A stretch of 64,000 nucleotides of DNA from Paenibacillus sp. MSJ-34 (GCF_018918005.1 NZ_JAHLPR010000027.1:27198-91197); one strand, 5' to 3'. Numbered from the stretch's first letter, positions 1 through 9,008 are shown. Numbers and translations: made by a program. Notes: generated from the sequence alone by a model not told the origin.

Positions 1-498
1 GAATTCTGCGTCGTCATCGATGCGATGCCCGGCTTCCCGTTCTTCCGCCGACAACATAAACGAAGCAAATTGCCGCAGCGTCCCTTCCCGATCGGTACGA
101 AGCCCGCTCCTCATTCGTTCCAGTACCCGTGCAGGCCAGCCTTTGGCGCGATCCGGATGGGAAAAGCGCAGCGTTGTCGAGACGAGAGCGACGGACCTGA
201 TATGAAGCGTCGTCTCGCGCTGTTCGGCGGCCCGCTCGAGCAATTGCTCCAATACGAGCATGCCGCCCATCGACCATGCGACGATATGCCAATCTCCCGG
301 CTGTTGCCGGGGCAACTCCAGCATGGCCGAGCGGATCGTCCCGCGCAAGTCGTCAACGGTCCGACATTTGCCAAAGTGTATATAGTGATGCCGATACTCC
401 GGCATTTCTTTCGCGAGATCGGCCCATATTTTCGAGCTCGATCCCCAGCCGTGAATCCATAAGATATGACGGCTTGGCGGCGCAAAGCGTCGGTTCAT
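1..498 (-). CDS. alpha/beta hydrolase, BioH-like (3' end off window)
   Basis: The frame is open at the left edge; about 165 N-terminal residues are visible. There is an HGWG oxyanion-type motif near residue 17 and a nucleophile elbow AWSMGG near residue 82, as in alpha/beta-fold hydrolases. The ATG overlaps the bioF stop in an ATGA, so it is translated as part of the biotin operon. In that position the known role would be release of pimelate from its methyl ester carrier (BioH-type demethylation) before BioF acts; this is inferred from context, since other hydrolases share the fold. A bioC methyltransferase would be expected further downstream but lies outside the window. Confidence 0.75.
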   Translation of the reverse strand, partial: MNRRFAPPSRHILWIHGWGSSSKIWADLAKEMPEYRHHYIHFGKCRTVDDLRGTIRSAMLELPRQQPGDWHIVAWSMGGMLVLEQLLERAAEQRETTLHIRSVALVSTTLRFSHPDRAKGWPARVLERMRSGLRTDREGTLRQFASFMLSAEEREAGHRIDDDAEF

Positions 499-1685
499 GG
501 CACGATCCCCATTCTGCGGCCGACGGCCGCGATCCGTTCGACCGCCCATTGCAAATCTTGCAACCGATGCGTCGCCATGACGGTAAAACGGATGCGCGCC
601 GCCCCTTCCGGAACGGTCGGCGGCCGAATCGCCACGGCTGCGATGCCTTCCGCTTGCAATGCGGCGCCAAAATCGACGGCCCGCGCGTTATCGCCCAGCA
701 GCAGCGGTATAATATGGGATTCGCTATCCCCCGTATCGAATCCGCATTCGTTCAACGCGCGGCGAAACCAGGCCGCACGTTGAAACAGCGCTTCGCGCCG
801 CCACGGCTCGCTGCGGATCGTCAGCCAGTTGGCGCGGACGGCGGACATCACAATCGGCGGCAGGGCGGTATTGTATATCAATGTGCGAGCCTTATTGATC
901 AAATATTGTATGAGCACCGCATCGCCCGCCACATAAGCACCGCATGCGCCGTACGCTTTGCTGAACGTGCCCATCTGCACGTCCACCCTCCGCTGCAAAC
1001 CGAGCGCATGCGCGAGCCCTTGCCCTTCTTCGCCGTAAACGCCCCCGCTATGCGCCTCGTCAACCATCAAAATCGCCCCGTATCGTTCCTTGAGTTCAAC
1101 CAACTCCGGCAATGGAGCCGTCGTTCCGTCCATACTGAATACCGCATCCGTAACGATCAATTTCTTCGCTCCGGTCGGAACGCTGCGCAGCATCCGCTCC
1201 AACTGGCCGATATCGCGGTGGCGATAACGGCTGCATTTCGCGCGGCTGAGTGCAATCCCGTCCACAATGCTTGCGTGGTTCAAGCGGTCGCTGAACACAT
1301 AGTCTCCCCGACCGGCCAGAGCGCTGATGACGCCCACATTCGCCATATATCCGCTGCTGAAGACGAGGCTGCTCTCCGTTCCTTTGTAAGCCGCAAATTC
1401 ACGTTCAAACCGGTCGTATACCGGATCGTTGCCCGTAATGAGACGGGATGCGCCGGCTCCGAGCCTCATATCGGCATCCCCTTCTTCCGCTCCGTCCGTG
1501 CCGTTCGGCAATGGATTGGAAAGGCCCAAATAATGATTGGACGCCAAATTCAACATGCGGCGGCCCGATCGTTCGATCCAGCCCCCTTCCAACCATCCGG
1601 TCGGCTCCAAGCGCCGGTATTGATTGCGCTCCGACAATTGCCGCAGCTCATCCCTCATCCATTGCCATCGATCCGTTCCTTCCAT
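495..1685 (-). CDS. bioF: 8-amino-7-oxononanoate synthase
   Basis: A PLP-dependent enzyme that condenses pimeloyl-ACP (or -CoA) with L-alanine, releasing CO2, to make 8-amino-7-oxononanoate, the first dedicated ring-forming step of biotin synthesis. It has 396 residues, the usual family length. Visible alpha-oxoamine synthase marks are VDEAHS (Asp209, His212 region, cofactor ring contacts) and GTFSKAYG with the Schiff-base Lys243. It lies 33 bases after bioB and overlaps the following hydrolase by four bases (ATGA). All genes of the operon depend on the BirA-controlled promoter before bioD. Confidence 0.96.
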   Translation of the reverse strand: MEGTDRWQWMRDELRQLSERNQYRRLEPTGWLEGGWIERSGRRMLNLASNHYLGLSNPLPNGTDGAEEGDADMRLGAGASRLITGNDPVYDRFEREFAAYKGTESSLVFSSGYMANVGVISALAGRGDYVFSDRLNHASIVDGIALSRAKCSRYRHRDIGQLERMLRSVPTGAKKLIVTDAVFSMDGTTAPLPELVELKERYGAILMVDEAHSGGVYGEEGQGLAHALGLQRRVDVQMGTFSKAYGACGAYVAGDAVLIQYLINKARTLIYNTALPPIVMSAVRANWLTIRSEPWRREALFQRAAWFRRALNECGFDTGDSESHIIPLLLGDNARAVDFGAALQAEGIAAVAIRPPTVPEGAARIRFTVMATHRLQDLQWAVERIAAVGRRMGIVP

Positions 1686-1718
1686 GCGATGCTCTCCTTC
1701 CCGGCCGACTCCATATGC

Positions 1719-2711
1719 CTATAGCGCGCATAGCTCGATTTCAAAGCCGAGGTCCTCGATCATGCGATGATCGGCGGTCGCCTCTTGCCCTTCCGTCGTT
1801 AAATAATCGCCGACGAATACCGAATTGGCCGCATACAGCGCCAGCGCCTGCAAGGAACGAAGATTCACTTCGCGGCCGCCTGAAGCCCGTATCTCCTTAT
1901 CCGGATAAATGAATCTGAATAAGGCAAGCACCTTTAAGCATTTCCGCGGGTTCAAATGGCTGTCTTTTTCCAGCGGCGTCCCCGGAATCGGGATGAGAAA
2001 ATTGACCGGGATCGAGTCCGCATCCAATTCGCGCAGCGCAAAAGCGACATCCGCAATTTGCTCGTCCGATTCTCCCATGCCGACGATGCAGCCCGAGCAT
2101 GGAGACATCCCCGCCGTCTTCGCTTGCTCTACCGTACGCACGCGATCGTCATATGTATGTGTCGTCGTGATGTTCGCAAAATGGCTTGCGCTCGTATTCA
2201 AATTGTGATTGTAACGGTCTACTCCCGCTTCCTTCAATCGCGCCGCCTGATCGTCGGATAAAATGCCGAGACATGCGCATATTTTCAGCGGCATCGTCGC
2301 CTTGATCTCCTTGACGGCCTCCACCACTTGCTCCACTTCCCGCTTCGTCGGTCCTCTGCCGCTCGCCACGATGCAGTAGGTTCCCGCTTTCCACTCCATC
2401 GCTTTGCGCGCCCCATCCACCAGCACGTCTTTCTCGAGCAGCGGATATTTCGACACGGGGGCCGAAGAGACGATCGATTGGGAACAATAACCGCAATCCT
2501 CGGGACAGAGTCCGCTTTTCGCATTGACAATCAAATTCAATTTTACTTTTTTGCCGAAATAATGTTTGCGGACTCGAAATGCGGCATGCATCAAAGGAAG
2601 CAGTTCGTCGTCGTCGGCTTCAAGCACGCTAAGCGCTTCCTCTTTCGTTAACCGTTCGCCTTGCAAAGCTTTGTCGGCATAATGATTCCAGTTCGGTTCC
2701 AGTTTGATCAT
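1719..2711 (-). CDS. bioB: biotin synthase (radical SAM)
   Basis: Inserts sulfur into dethiobiotin using a [4Fe-4S] cluster with S-adenosylmethionine and a sacrificial second cluster. The 330-residue product shows the radical-SAM CxxxCxxC motif in CPEDCGYC (Cys69, Cys73, Cys76) followed by SQS, and the conserved YNHNLNTS segment and the C-terminal RASGGREVNL segment of BioB. It overlaps the bioD stop by four bases, so translation is coupled. It is the second gene of the bioD-bioB-bioF-hydrolase operon. Confidence 0.97.
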   Translation of the reverse strand: MIKLEPNWNHYADKALQGERLTKEEALSVLEADDDELLPLMHAAFRVRKHYFGKKVKLNLIVNAKSGLCPEDCGYCSQSIVSSAPVSKYPLLEKDVLVDGARKAMEWKAGTYCIVASGRGPTKREVEQVVEAVKEIKATMPLKICACLGILSDDQAARLKEAGVDRYNHNLNTSASHFANITTTHTYDDRVRTVEQAKTAGMSPCSGCIVGMGESDEQIADVAFALRELDADSIPVNFLIPIPGTPLEKDSHLNPRKCLKVLALFRFIYPDKEIRASGGREVNLRSLQALALYAANSVFVGDYLTTEGQEATADHRMIEDLGFEIELCAL

Positions 2712-3508
2712 CGTTCATTCTCCCATCCGTTTATGATTGCATTCATATCGACTCGTTCCGTTATGCAAGTTACCCATCGTTGCCATGCGGGCGATTTCCC
2801 TGTCTCGCTTACGCCGCCCCGTTCGTATCGTTCCGCCGCGCGCGGAGCTTCCGAATCCGATGGCTCCAGCCAAGGCAGCATTCCGATGACCGGAACTTGC
2901 GAGAACGTTTCGATCATCATGGCATTTTCCGTTATGCCGCGTTCCTCTCCGGCCCGGCAGCCGTTCAGAATGACGCCTGCCATCGCCAGCCCCTGCCGTC
3001 GCGCATAGTCAACGGTCAACAGCGTATGGTTCACCGTGCCCAGTCCCGGGCGGGCGACGATCAACAGCGGCAGCCCGAGCGCCGCAGCCAAATCGGCGAC
3101 CAGATGACGCTCCGTCAGCGGGACCGCCAAACCTCCGGCTCCCTCGACAATCCAGAAACAGCCGTCCTCCAGCCGGTCCGATCCTTCGCGCGCCAGCCGC
3201 TCGAAATCGATCTCCTTGCCCGCACGGCGGGCCGCCATCCAGGGAGCCAGCGGCTCCGGCAAAGTGACGGACGCGATATCTTCTTCCTTCTGTCCGTACC
3301 CGCTCCCGCCTCCGAATAACAAACGGCTGCTGTCCGCATCGGGACTGCCCATCCGCACCCCGCTCTGCACCGGTTTCCATAACCGGATTTCCGGCCAATG
3401 CCGGGAGGCGGTCAAACGCAGCGCCGCAGCCAATCCCGAAGCGACCTGCGTCTTGCCGACATCGGTATCGGTCCCGGTTACAAAAATGCCACGCCGTCTT
3501 TTGTTCAT
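2708..3508 (-). CDS. bioD: dethiobiotin synthetase
   Basis: ATP-dependent carboxylation and ring closure of 7,8-diaminononanoate to dethiobiotin. The 266-residue protein begins with the P-loop GTDTDVGKT (residues 12-20), typical of BioD, and carries EGAGGLAVP further on. It is the first gene of the operon: the ATG follows GAGGTG at a good distance, and the promoter and BirA operator lie just upstream. Its substrate comes from BioA, whose gene sits alone about 33 kb away in this window and has its own BirA-type operator. Confidence 0.96.
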   Translation of the reverse strand: MNKRRRGIFVTGTDTDVGKTQVASGLAAALRLTASRHWPEIRLWKPVQSGVRMGSPDADSSRLLFGGGSGYGQKEEDIASVTLPEPLAPWMAARRAGKEIDFERLAREGSDRLEDGCFWIVEGAGGLAVPLTERHLVADLAAALGLPLLIVARPGLGTVNHTLLTVDYARRQGLAMAGVILNGCRAGEERGITENAMMIETFSQVPVIGMLPWLEPSDSEAPRAAERYERGGVSETGKSPAWQRWVTCITERVDMNAIINGWENER

Positions 3509-3524
3509 CCGTTAACACCTCATT

Positions 3525-3582
3525 ATTTTGTCTTAATCATAATTTATTGTCAACCATTTTAATTGTATTTTTGGTTAACAAT
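3525..3582 (-). promoter_or_regulatory. bioD promoter with BirA operator
   Basis: Two arms, ATTGTCAACC (3546-3555) and GGTTAACAAT (3573-3582), are reverse complements except for one base and are separated by 17 bases. This is the form of the biotin repressor BirA operator. The right-hand arm on the minus strand contains a perfect -35 TTGACA (3548-3553), followed after 17 bases by CAAAAT (3525-3530). Bound BirA-biotinyl-AMP would therefore cover the -35 box. The spacer is slightly longer than I recall for Bacillus operators, but it equals that of the bioA site at 36117. Confidence 0.85.
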
Positions 3583-3643
3583 ATGTGCGTACCATTTTAC
3601 TACATTAGAACGTTCCTTTTCTACTTCGAAAATGAGTTCAATA

Positions 3644-3685
3644 GAAAAAGCACGAACTTACCGAGTCGCCTCGTTAAGCTCGTGC
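3644..3685 (-). terminator. Rho-independent terminator of NlpC/P60 gene
   Basis: A long imperfect hairpin with arms GCACGA-CTTA-CGAG and CTCG-TAAG-TCGTGC (3650-3685). On the minus strand it is followed by TTTTTC. It lies directly after the stop of the NlpC/P60 gene and before the divergently placed bio promoter region. Confidence 0.8.
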
Positions 3686-3735
3686 CCATTTTCGGTTACA
3701 CGCTTATGTTTTACATTATATAGTCCGAAGAAACT

Positions 3736-4557
3736 CTATTTTACGACGCTTCCCCCGTACAAGAACCGATACTCCCAATGTTTGCCCTTAATCGTATCCG
3801 TGCGAACGCCGCCGGATGTCTTGGAATAGGTATGCAGTATCTTTCCTTCCCCTAAATAAATGCCTACGTGAGTAATGCGTTCTTTATCCCATTGCATATT
3901 CGCATAGGAAGAAGCTTTAGTTCCTTTATAGGACGAGAAGAACATTAAGTCTCCGCGCTTTAATTCGCTGATGCTCTTTTTCACCGTGCTGTTCTGACGA
4001 ATCCAATTTCCTTGCTTGCGGGAATCGGTAGGCAGCGTAATCCCGATCGCTTCTTTAAACGCTTGCCGGACAAAAGCGGAGCAATCGAACGTTTTCGTGG
4101 AATTCCGGTTCGATCCGAATTCGTACGGCGTGCCTAAATATTTCATGCCTGTCGAGATGACTTTCTCTATTTTCTCGGAAGCCGTTCCCGCCGCCGGTTT
4201 TTCCGCCGGCTTGTCCGACGGTTGCTCAGGCGTTACGGAGCCGCCGGCTACCGTCATATATTTCGAGCTTGTGCTCATGTAACCGACATTCCCGAGTCCA
4301 TCGCGTACTTTATACCAAGCGCTGTTCTCCTGACCGAGAATTGTAACCTGTTCTCCCTTTTTCATCAGACGAACAACGGATCCTGACAGTGACGGTTTGT
4401 TTCGTAGATTAACCGATGCTTTTACCGTTCCCGTTTGTGCGCTGCTTGCAGCGATTGCCGCCGATTGCGTTGCCGGCTGCGTCGCAGCCGCCGCCGTCGC
4501 TGCGTAAGCTTGTCCCACCAAAGATACGAGAAGTAACCCCATTAACAGTTTTTTCAT
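3736..4557 (-). CDS. secreted SH3 - NlpC/P60 cell wall endopeptidase
   Basis: A 273-residue exported cell wall hydrolase. A signal peptide (MKKLLMG..., about residues 1-19, AYA-A cleavage) is followed by a bacterial SH3 domain (about 43-101; VNLRNKPSLSGSV, WYKVRDGLGNVGYM), a Pro/Lys-rich linker, and a C-terminal NlpC/P60 domain (about 128-270). The catalytic residues are visible: Cys159 in FDCSAF, His230 in THVGIY and His242. Family members cleave gamma-D-Glu-diamino acid bonds in peptidoglycan stem peptides. AGGAGG precedes the ATG. It is a single-gene unit with its own terminator. Confidence 0.92.
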   Translation of the reverse strand: MKKLLMGLLLVSLVGQAYAATAAAATQPATQSAAIAASSAQTGTVKASVNLRNKPSLSGSVVRLMKKGEQVTILGQENSAWYKVRDGLGNVGYMSTSSKYMTVAGGSVTPEQPSDKPAEKPAAGTASEKIEKVISTGMKYLGTPYEFGSNRNSTKTFDCSAFVRQAFKEAIGITLPTDSRKQGNWIRQNSTVKKSISELKRGDLMFFSSYKGTKASSYANMQWDKERITHVGIYLGEGKILHTYSKTSGGVRTDTIKGKHWEYRFLYGGSVVK

Positions 4558-4803
4558 ACGAACCTCCTGATTGATGCATCCTCTTAGATGTTTTTTAGTG
4601 AAAGCTAACCTGTCTCATCCTATCAAACTACCAAAATATGCTATGTATGTTATCACCTCACATTTCTGTCTCGTAAATTATTATAATTTTGTAACCTTTT
4701 CGTTTCCATGCGACCTTTTTCGCAAAATTCGACAAAAAAAGGACCTAAGTCCCATTAATCCATCATTAAACATTGGCAATATTGGTAAAAAGTAATAGAT
4801 TAT

Positions 4804-4837
4804 AAAAAGACCGCGGAAACAAATCGTTCCAGCGATC
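4804..4837 (-). terminator. terminator-like hairpin in gap
   Basis: Arms GACCGCGGAAAC (4809-4820) and GTTCCAGCGATC (4826-4837) pair over about 12 positions with one mismatch, and the minus strand continues TTTTTATAAT. It lies in the 474-base gap between the NlpC/P60 gene and the esterase pseudogene, downstream of the latter's own terminator, so it may end a small unrecognised transcript. I see no convincing gene in 4838-4974. A weak hairpin GGAC-CTAA-GTCC followed on the minus strand by a T run lies at 4734-4752. Confidence 0.55.
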
Positions 4838-4974
4838 CTTATGCTAGGTCTATTAGTTATCAGGATAGGTCGAGTTTTGAGCCGCACGCGCTTCGAATCA
4901 GTCGATTTTATTCGAAATTTCATACACGTATCGCAATTTGTTTCCGTTAGCCGCGAAATCGTCCCTATATGCCT

Positions 4975-5011
4975 AAAAAACAAAAAAACCGGCTATTCGA
5001 GAATAACCGGT
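4975..5011 (-). terminator. terminator downstream of esterase pseudogene
   Basis: Arms ACCGG-TATTC and GAATA-CCGGT (4988-5011). On the minus strand the stem is followed by TTTTTTTG and a second T run. It lies just after the surviving stop codon of the degraded GDSL gene. Confidence 0.8.
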
Positions 5012-5031
5012 CAAGGCAAATATGCGCTGCA

Positions 5032-5727
5032 TTATTGATTAATGAAAACGATTTTCGATTGGCCGCCGCTCTCGACGCTGAACCCGAGCCCGTCGGCCAG
5101 GACGCGGAGCGGCACGTACGTTTTAAGTTCATTGCCCGTTTGCTGCACAAACGGCGGCGCATCGATTGCGATCGGGCTGCCGTTCAATGTCATCGCAGCG
5201 GAACCGACGGTCAGGACTAATTCTCTGTCCCTGTAAGCAATCGTTGCGGCGGTTGCCGCCAACCATAATTGCAATGAGCGTCGCCGATTCGATATCGCAC
5301 CGCGCTTGCGCTGCCGTTCCCGTAAACAGTTCGGTGCGCGGATCGGGCAGCTTCGCCTGAATATCGTCCATCGCAATTCGGCGTTGTTCCTTAATCGCTG
5401 CTATGTAATTTTTGAAGCCTTCGCTTGTAAGTCCTAAAATCCCGTAATTTCGCAATGCGGCGCGGCCGCGAAACAACGCCTGTTCATAGATGCGCTCCGC
5501 GAAACCGTAAGCCTTCGATCGTTCGATCGGGTTCGTCCGCCATGTACGGTTCGAAACCGGCTGCCACCGAATCCCCGAAAACGACGCTAGTGGCGTTTGC
5601 TGCGGCCACAAGGCGCATGAACAGTCGCCGCCACAATCGCGGAGAGGCCGAGAATCATAACGGCAACCAGCGCCCCCGCCGTTATGCCTTGAAGCCTCTT
5701 ATTCCTACGCTTCCACACGCTCTTCAT
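5032..5727 (-). pseudogene. decayed SGNH/GDSL esterase with copper-amine-oxidase-like stalk domain
   Basis: Minus-strand coding content is spread over three frames. From the ATG at 5727 come a positively charged start and a membrane segment (AGALVAVMILGLSAIVAA), then a stop. A second frame carries the block I motif VVFGDSVAAGFEPYM, then a stop. A third runs from YGFAERIYEQAL to ATLIAI. The fourth piece, from about 5270 to 5032, encodes a stalk domain (LVLTVGSAAMTLNG..., TYVPLRVLADGLGF). The expected middle of the hydrolase, including the Asp/His catalytic block, is missing. So there are at least three frameshifts plus an internal deletion. An intact relative would be secreted and wall-associated. 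Confidence 0.8.
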
Positions 5728-5757
5728 CCGAACACACTCAATCCGCGAGAACGCCGG

Positions 5758-6021
5758 TTATTCGCCGGCCTCTTCCTTATCGCCCCGATCCTTCACCCGG
5801 TCTTTCACCCGGGACATATACCGGTCGTACCGATCGTCGATTTCTTGGGCCATCATACGGTATTTCCGCGTTTCTTCCACGATCGGATCGAGCTGCGTTT
5901 GAATCCGGATTTCGTACTTGGGGACGATCCGTTTGCGCTGCTCTTGTTCCCGATCCGATTCCTTCATCTCGCCGTCGGTTAATATTTCAGTTATTTTCCG
6001 CTCCATTTCGTGTTCATTCAT
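5758..6021 (-). CDS. conserved small charged coiled-coil protein
   Basis: An 87-residue, highly charged protein (many Glu, Lys, Arg) predicted to be mostly helical with coiled-coil character and no membrane segment. The ATG at 6021 is chosen because AAGGAGG lies about ten bases before it; the upstream in-frame ATG at 6039 has no ribosome site and would overlap it. I do not recognise the family. It lies between the esterase pseudogene and the inositol monophosphatase gene on the same strand. Confidence 0.65.
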   Translation of the reverse strand: MNEHEMERKITEILTDGEMKESDREQEQRKRIVPKYEIRIQTQLDPIVEETRKYRMMAQEIDDRYDRYMSRVKDRVKDRGDKEEAGE

Positions 6022-6131
6022 GTCCGTAACCTCCTTCATTGGGAACGCAAATTCGCGTCCGCGTCAAAGGTAGTTTGGGCTTAATTCGCCCGCTTTATGA
6101 ACAAAGCCTCGGGACGATCGGGCAAAGAGCG

Positions 6132-7010
6132 TTATCTGCTCTCATATCCCGTGGCGTTCGCCTCGGCCAACACGCTCATCAATTCGTCATGAATATGCCC
6201 GTTTGTCGCGACAAAATGGCGCACTCCCAAATGATACGGCTTTCCTACCGTATCCGTCACGCGCCCGCCCGATTCCGCAACGAGCAGCGCGCCGGCTGCT
6301 ACATCCCACGCATTCAAGTTCAACTCCCAGAAGCCGCTCAATCGGCCCGCGGCCACATAGGCAAGCTGGAGCGCCGCCGATCCGGAAGCGCGAATGTTGC
6401 GGACGCGCGGGACAAGCGCGCCGATTCCCGCCAAATTTAAAGGCAGCATATTCTCCCGGTCTGTGGGAAAACCGCTGGAGATGAGACTTTCTTGCAGCGT
6501 CGATTCCCCCGACACTTTCATCGGCACGCCGTGAACGTACGCCCCTTTCCCCTTCTCGGCGACGAACAATTCGTCGCGCGACGGGTCGTAGACGACGCCG
6601 ACGATCACTTCGCCTTGATGGGCAAGCGCAATCGACACCGAATAATACGGATATCCGTGAACGTAGTTGGTCGTCCCGTCGATCGGATCGACGATCCATA
6701 AATATTCCGCATCGCTCGCCTCTTGAAGCGCTTTAACGGAAGCCGCCGCTCCGATGCCCGAGCCCTCCTCTCCCAGGAAGGAATGGTTCGGGAAATGCGT
6801 CGCAATCAAATTGCGGATCATCTTTTCCGCCCCTTTATCCACTTCCGTAACCAAGTCATGCGAAGAATATTTTATATCTAATTGTTGATATGTTCCGAGT
6901 TTGCTTTTGATCCATTCCCCCGCTTTGGCCGCACAATTGATCGCTACGGCCGTAAAACTTTTACTGGTAACGACATACGGTTGCTCTTTCGGCTGGTTCA
7001 AGATTTTCAC
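6132..7010 (-). CDS. inositol monophosphatase family protein
   Basis: A Mg2+-dependent phosphatase of the IMPase/FIG superfamily, 292 residues. The metal and phosphate motifs are complete: GEEG (Glu81-Glu82), WIVDPIDGTTNYVHG (Asp108, Asp111) and NAWDVAAG (Asp236). Family members hydrolyse myo-inositol-1-phosphate or related sugar phosphates, or 3'-phosphoadenosine nucleotides; the exact substrate cannot be told. The start is a GTG with only a weak, distant purine run upstream, so the true start could lie some codons downstream. Confidence 0.9.
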   Translation of the reverse strand: MKILNQPKEQPYVVTSKSFTAVAINCAAKAGEWIKSKLGTYQQLDIKYSSHDLVTEVDKGAEKMIRNLIATHFPNHSFLGEEGSGIGAAASVKALQEASDAEYLWIVDPIDGTTNYVHGYPYYSVSIALAHQGEVIVGVVYDPSRDELFVAEKGKGAYVHGVPMKVSGESTLQESLISSGFPTDRENMLPLNLAGIGALVPRVRNIRASGSAALQLAYVAAGRLSGFWELNLNAWDVAAGALLVAESGGRVTDTVGKPYHLGVRHFVATNGHIHDELMSVLAEANATGYESR

Positions 7011-7094
7011 TCTACTTTCTATCGATTCTTTTCTCCCTTAAATATACGTTGCTGGGGTAGCGAAGTTTCGCCCTAATTCCGAGATAACACCAAA

Positions 7095-7922
7095 TCAAGC
7101 GGACGTCATCCCGCCGATAATCATGCGTACGGCCAATACGAGCAGCGTAATCCGCAACAGCCACAGCAAGCCTTTGCCGCTCATTCGCCCCGCAATATAC
7201 GCGCCGATTCTGCCGCCGATATAAGCGCTTGGCGCGAGGACGGCCACCGGCAGCCAATCGATCTCGCCATAATAAGCATGCATCCCGCTGCCGAGAATGG
7301 AGGACAAGAAGATGACGAACATCGACGTTGCCGTAGCGACATGCGGCGGATAACGAAACAATAACACCATGAGCGGGACGAATAAAGAGCCGCCCCCGAT
7401 TCCGAACAATCCGGAAATGAAACCCACCGCAAAACCGATCAATAATACGGGGATCCAATGATAGCCGTATGTCGTAACGTTCCCGTCGCTATCCGTATAG
7501 GTTCGTTCCGTTCTCCACGCGATCGAACGCGGCTTCATTTTTTCTTTCACTATCATTAGAATCGCCATGAAAAGCATAAAAAAACCGAACACAAGCTGAA
7601 ATAATTGATCTTGCAGTTTTCCCGTCAAAGCGGCGCCGATCATCGAAGCCGGACCGCTCGTCGCGAAAAACAGCCAGCTGCTTCGAAAATCGACAAGTTT
7701 CTTTTTGGAGTAAGAAATTGTGGAAGATAATGCCGTGAAAATCAGCACCGCCAACGAAGTCCCGACCGCCGTGGCAGTCGATATCTCCTCGCCCATAAGC
7801 GACGGACCGAAGTAAATAAGCGCAGGCACAATGATAATGCCTCCTCCGAGGCCTACGATCGCGCCGAACGTGGATGAAACAAGACCGATGATAACAAGAA
7901 CGATAATGGTAACGATGAGCAT
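7095..7922 (-). CDS. TauE/SafE family anion exporter
   Basis: About 275 residues with eight or so hydrophobic segments in two halves. Each half begins with a Gly-rich repeat (STFGAIVGLGGGIIIVPAL near the start and GLFGIGGGSLFVPLM in the second half), the signature of the TauE/SafE (DUF81) family of sulfite/organosulfonate or other anion exporters. The ATG at 7922 is preferred because AAAGAGG lies just upstream; the longer TTG-start reading has no ribosome site. It stands alone between fabI and the phosphatase gene. The substrate is unknown. Confidence 0.88.
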   Translation of the reverse strand: MLIVTIIVLVIIGLVSSTFGAIVGLGGGIIIVPALIYFGPSLMGEEISTATAVGTSLAVLIFTALSSTISYSKKKLVDFRSSWLFFATSGPASMIGAALTGKLQDQLFQLVFGFFMLFMAILMIVKEKMKPRSIAWRTERTYTDSDGNVTTYGYHWIPVLLIGFAVGFISGLFGIGGGSLFVPLMVLLFRYPPHVATATSMFVIFLSSILGSGMHAYYGEIDWLPVAVLAPSAYIGGRIGAYIAGRMSGKGLLWLLRITLLVLAVRMIIGGMTSA

Positions 7923-8033
7923 ATGGCCCTCTTTCGCCTTCTTTCTGCCAAAAAGTTGCAAATGAAAGAAAAAGTCCGTTTCAATACGAGCCTTCGGGCC
8001 AACGCATAGAAACGAACTCCCTGATATGCAATG

Positions 8034-8804
8034 CTACACGCCGACGATATGATAGCCGTTGTCGACATAGATGACTTCGCCGGTGATGCCGCGGGAAAGA
8101 TGGCTCATCAGGAACATCGCCGTGTCTCCCACTTCCGCCGTTTCCGTCGTTCGGCGCAGCGGCGCCTTCTGCTCCACTTCGTGCAGGATGGAGTTGAAGT
8201 CTTTAATCCCTTTGGCCGCAAGAGTGCGGATCGGACCTGCCGATATCGCGTTGACGCGAATGTTCGCAGGACCCAAATCGTTCGCCAGATAGCGAACGGA
8301 AGCTTCTAATGCGGCTTTCGCCACGCCCATGACGTTGTAGTTGCGCAGCACGCGCTCGGCGCCGAGATAGGTCATCGTCATGATGCTGCCGCCCTCCGTC
8401 ATCAGCGGATGAAGCCGCTGAGCCACCGCGGTCAGCGAATAAGCGCTAATATCGTGCGCCAAGGCGAATCCGTCGCGGGAAGTGTTGACGTACTGTCCTT
8501 CCAATTCTTCCGTTTTGGCAAACGCGATGCTGTGCACGACGCCGTGAAGCACGCCGAAATGCTCCTTCAACTGCGCCGCCAGCGCGTCGATTTCCTCGTC
8601 AACGGTCACGTTGCAAGGGAGTATGATCGAATTCGGAATCGTGTCCGCCAGTTTGCGCACACGTTCCTGTACCCGTTCGCTCTCATATGTAAATGCTAAT
8701 CTGGCTCCTTGGGCTGCCAATGATTGCGCAATCGCCCATGCGATGCTGCGATCGTTCGCAACTCCCATGATGACGATATTTTTGCCGTTCAATAATTGAC
8801 TCAT
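8034..8804 (-). CDS. fabI: enoyl-ACP reductase (NADH/NADPH)
   Basis: Catalyses the last step of each fatty acid elongation cycle, reduction of trans-2-enoyl-ACP. A 256-residue short-chain dehydrogenase with the FabI catalytic arrangement Tyr146, Tyr156 and Lys163 (YNVMGVAK) and the nucleotide-binding start GVANDRSIAWAIA. AGGAGG stands nine bases before the ATG at 8804; the eight extra codons of the longer frame include this ribosome site. A single-gene unit with its own promoter (8847-8875). Confidence 0.95.
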   Translation of the reverse strand: MSQLLNGKNIVIMGVANDRSIAWAIAQSLAAQGARLAFTYESERVQERVRKLADTIPNSIILPCNVTVDEEIDALAAQLKEHFGVLHGVVHSIAFAKTEELEGQYVNTSRDGFALAHDISAYSLTAVAQRLHPLMTEGGSIMTMTYLGAERVLRNYNVMGVAKAALEASVRYLANDLGPANIRVNAISAGPIRTLAAKGIKDFNSILHEVEQKAPLRRTTETAEVGDTAMFLMSHLSRGITGEVIYVDNGYHIVGV

Positions 8805-8846
8805 TCCAATATCCTCCTCTCGCCGCATGATAGCGGCTCTTTGTAA

Positions 8847-8875
8847 AAAGTACCCTATTTCCGGTTGAATTTCAA
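8847..8875 (-). promoter_or_regulatory. fabI promoter
   Basis: The minus strand reads TTGAAA (8870-8875), 17 bases, TACTTT (8847-8852). I do not see a clear FapR-type operator around it. Confidence 0.6.
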
Positions 8876-9008
8876 GTAAAAACCATCAAACCGACAGCCT
8901 GTCCGTTTTCGCCGCAAACGAAGCCGCGCCCCTCGCGCTTGCCTATTGCCCGTTAAGCCGATCCGCCGCTAGCGCCAATCACTGCGCTTGCGCCAAGCAC
9001 TAGGCCGT

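Noticed and set aside
276..1724. A 482-codon plus-strand open frame across bioF
   Set aside because: It is antisense to a clear bioF gene; its residue composition is unlike a folded protein and it arises from the codon bias of the opposite strand.
8970..8995. GC-rich hairpin after the gene at 9009 as a terminator
   Set aside because: No T run follows on the minus strand, so Rho-independent termination is not supported.
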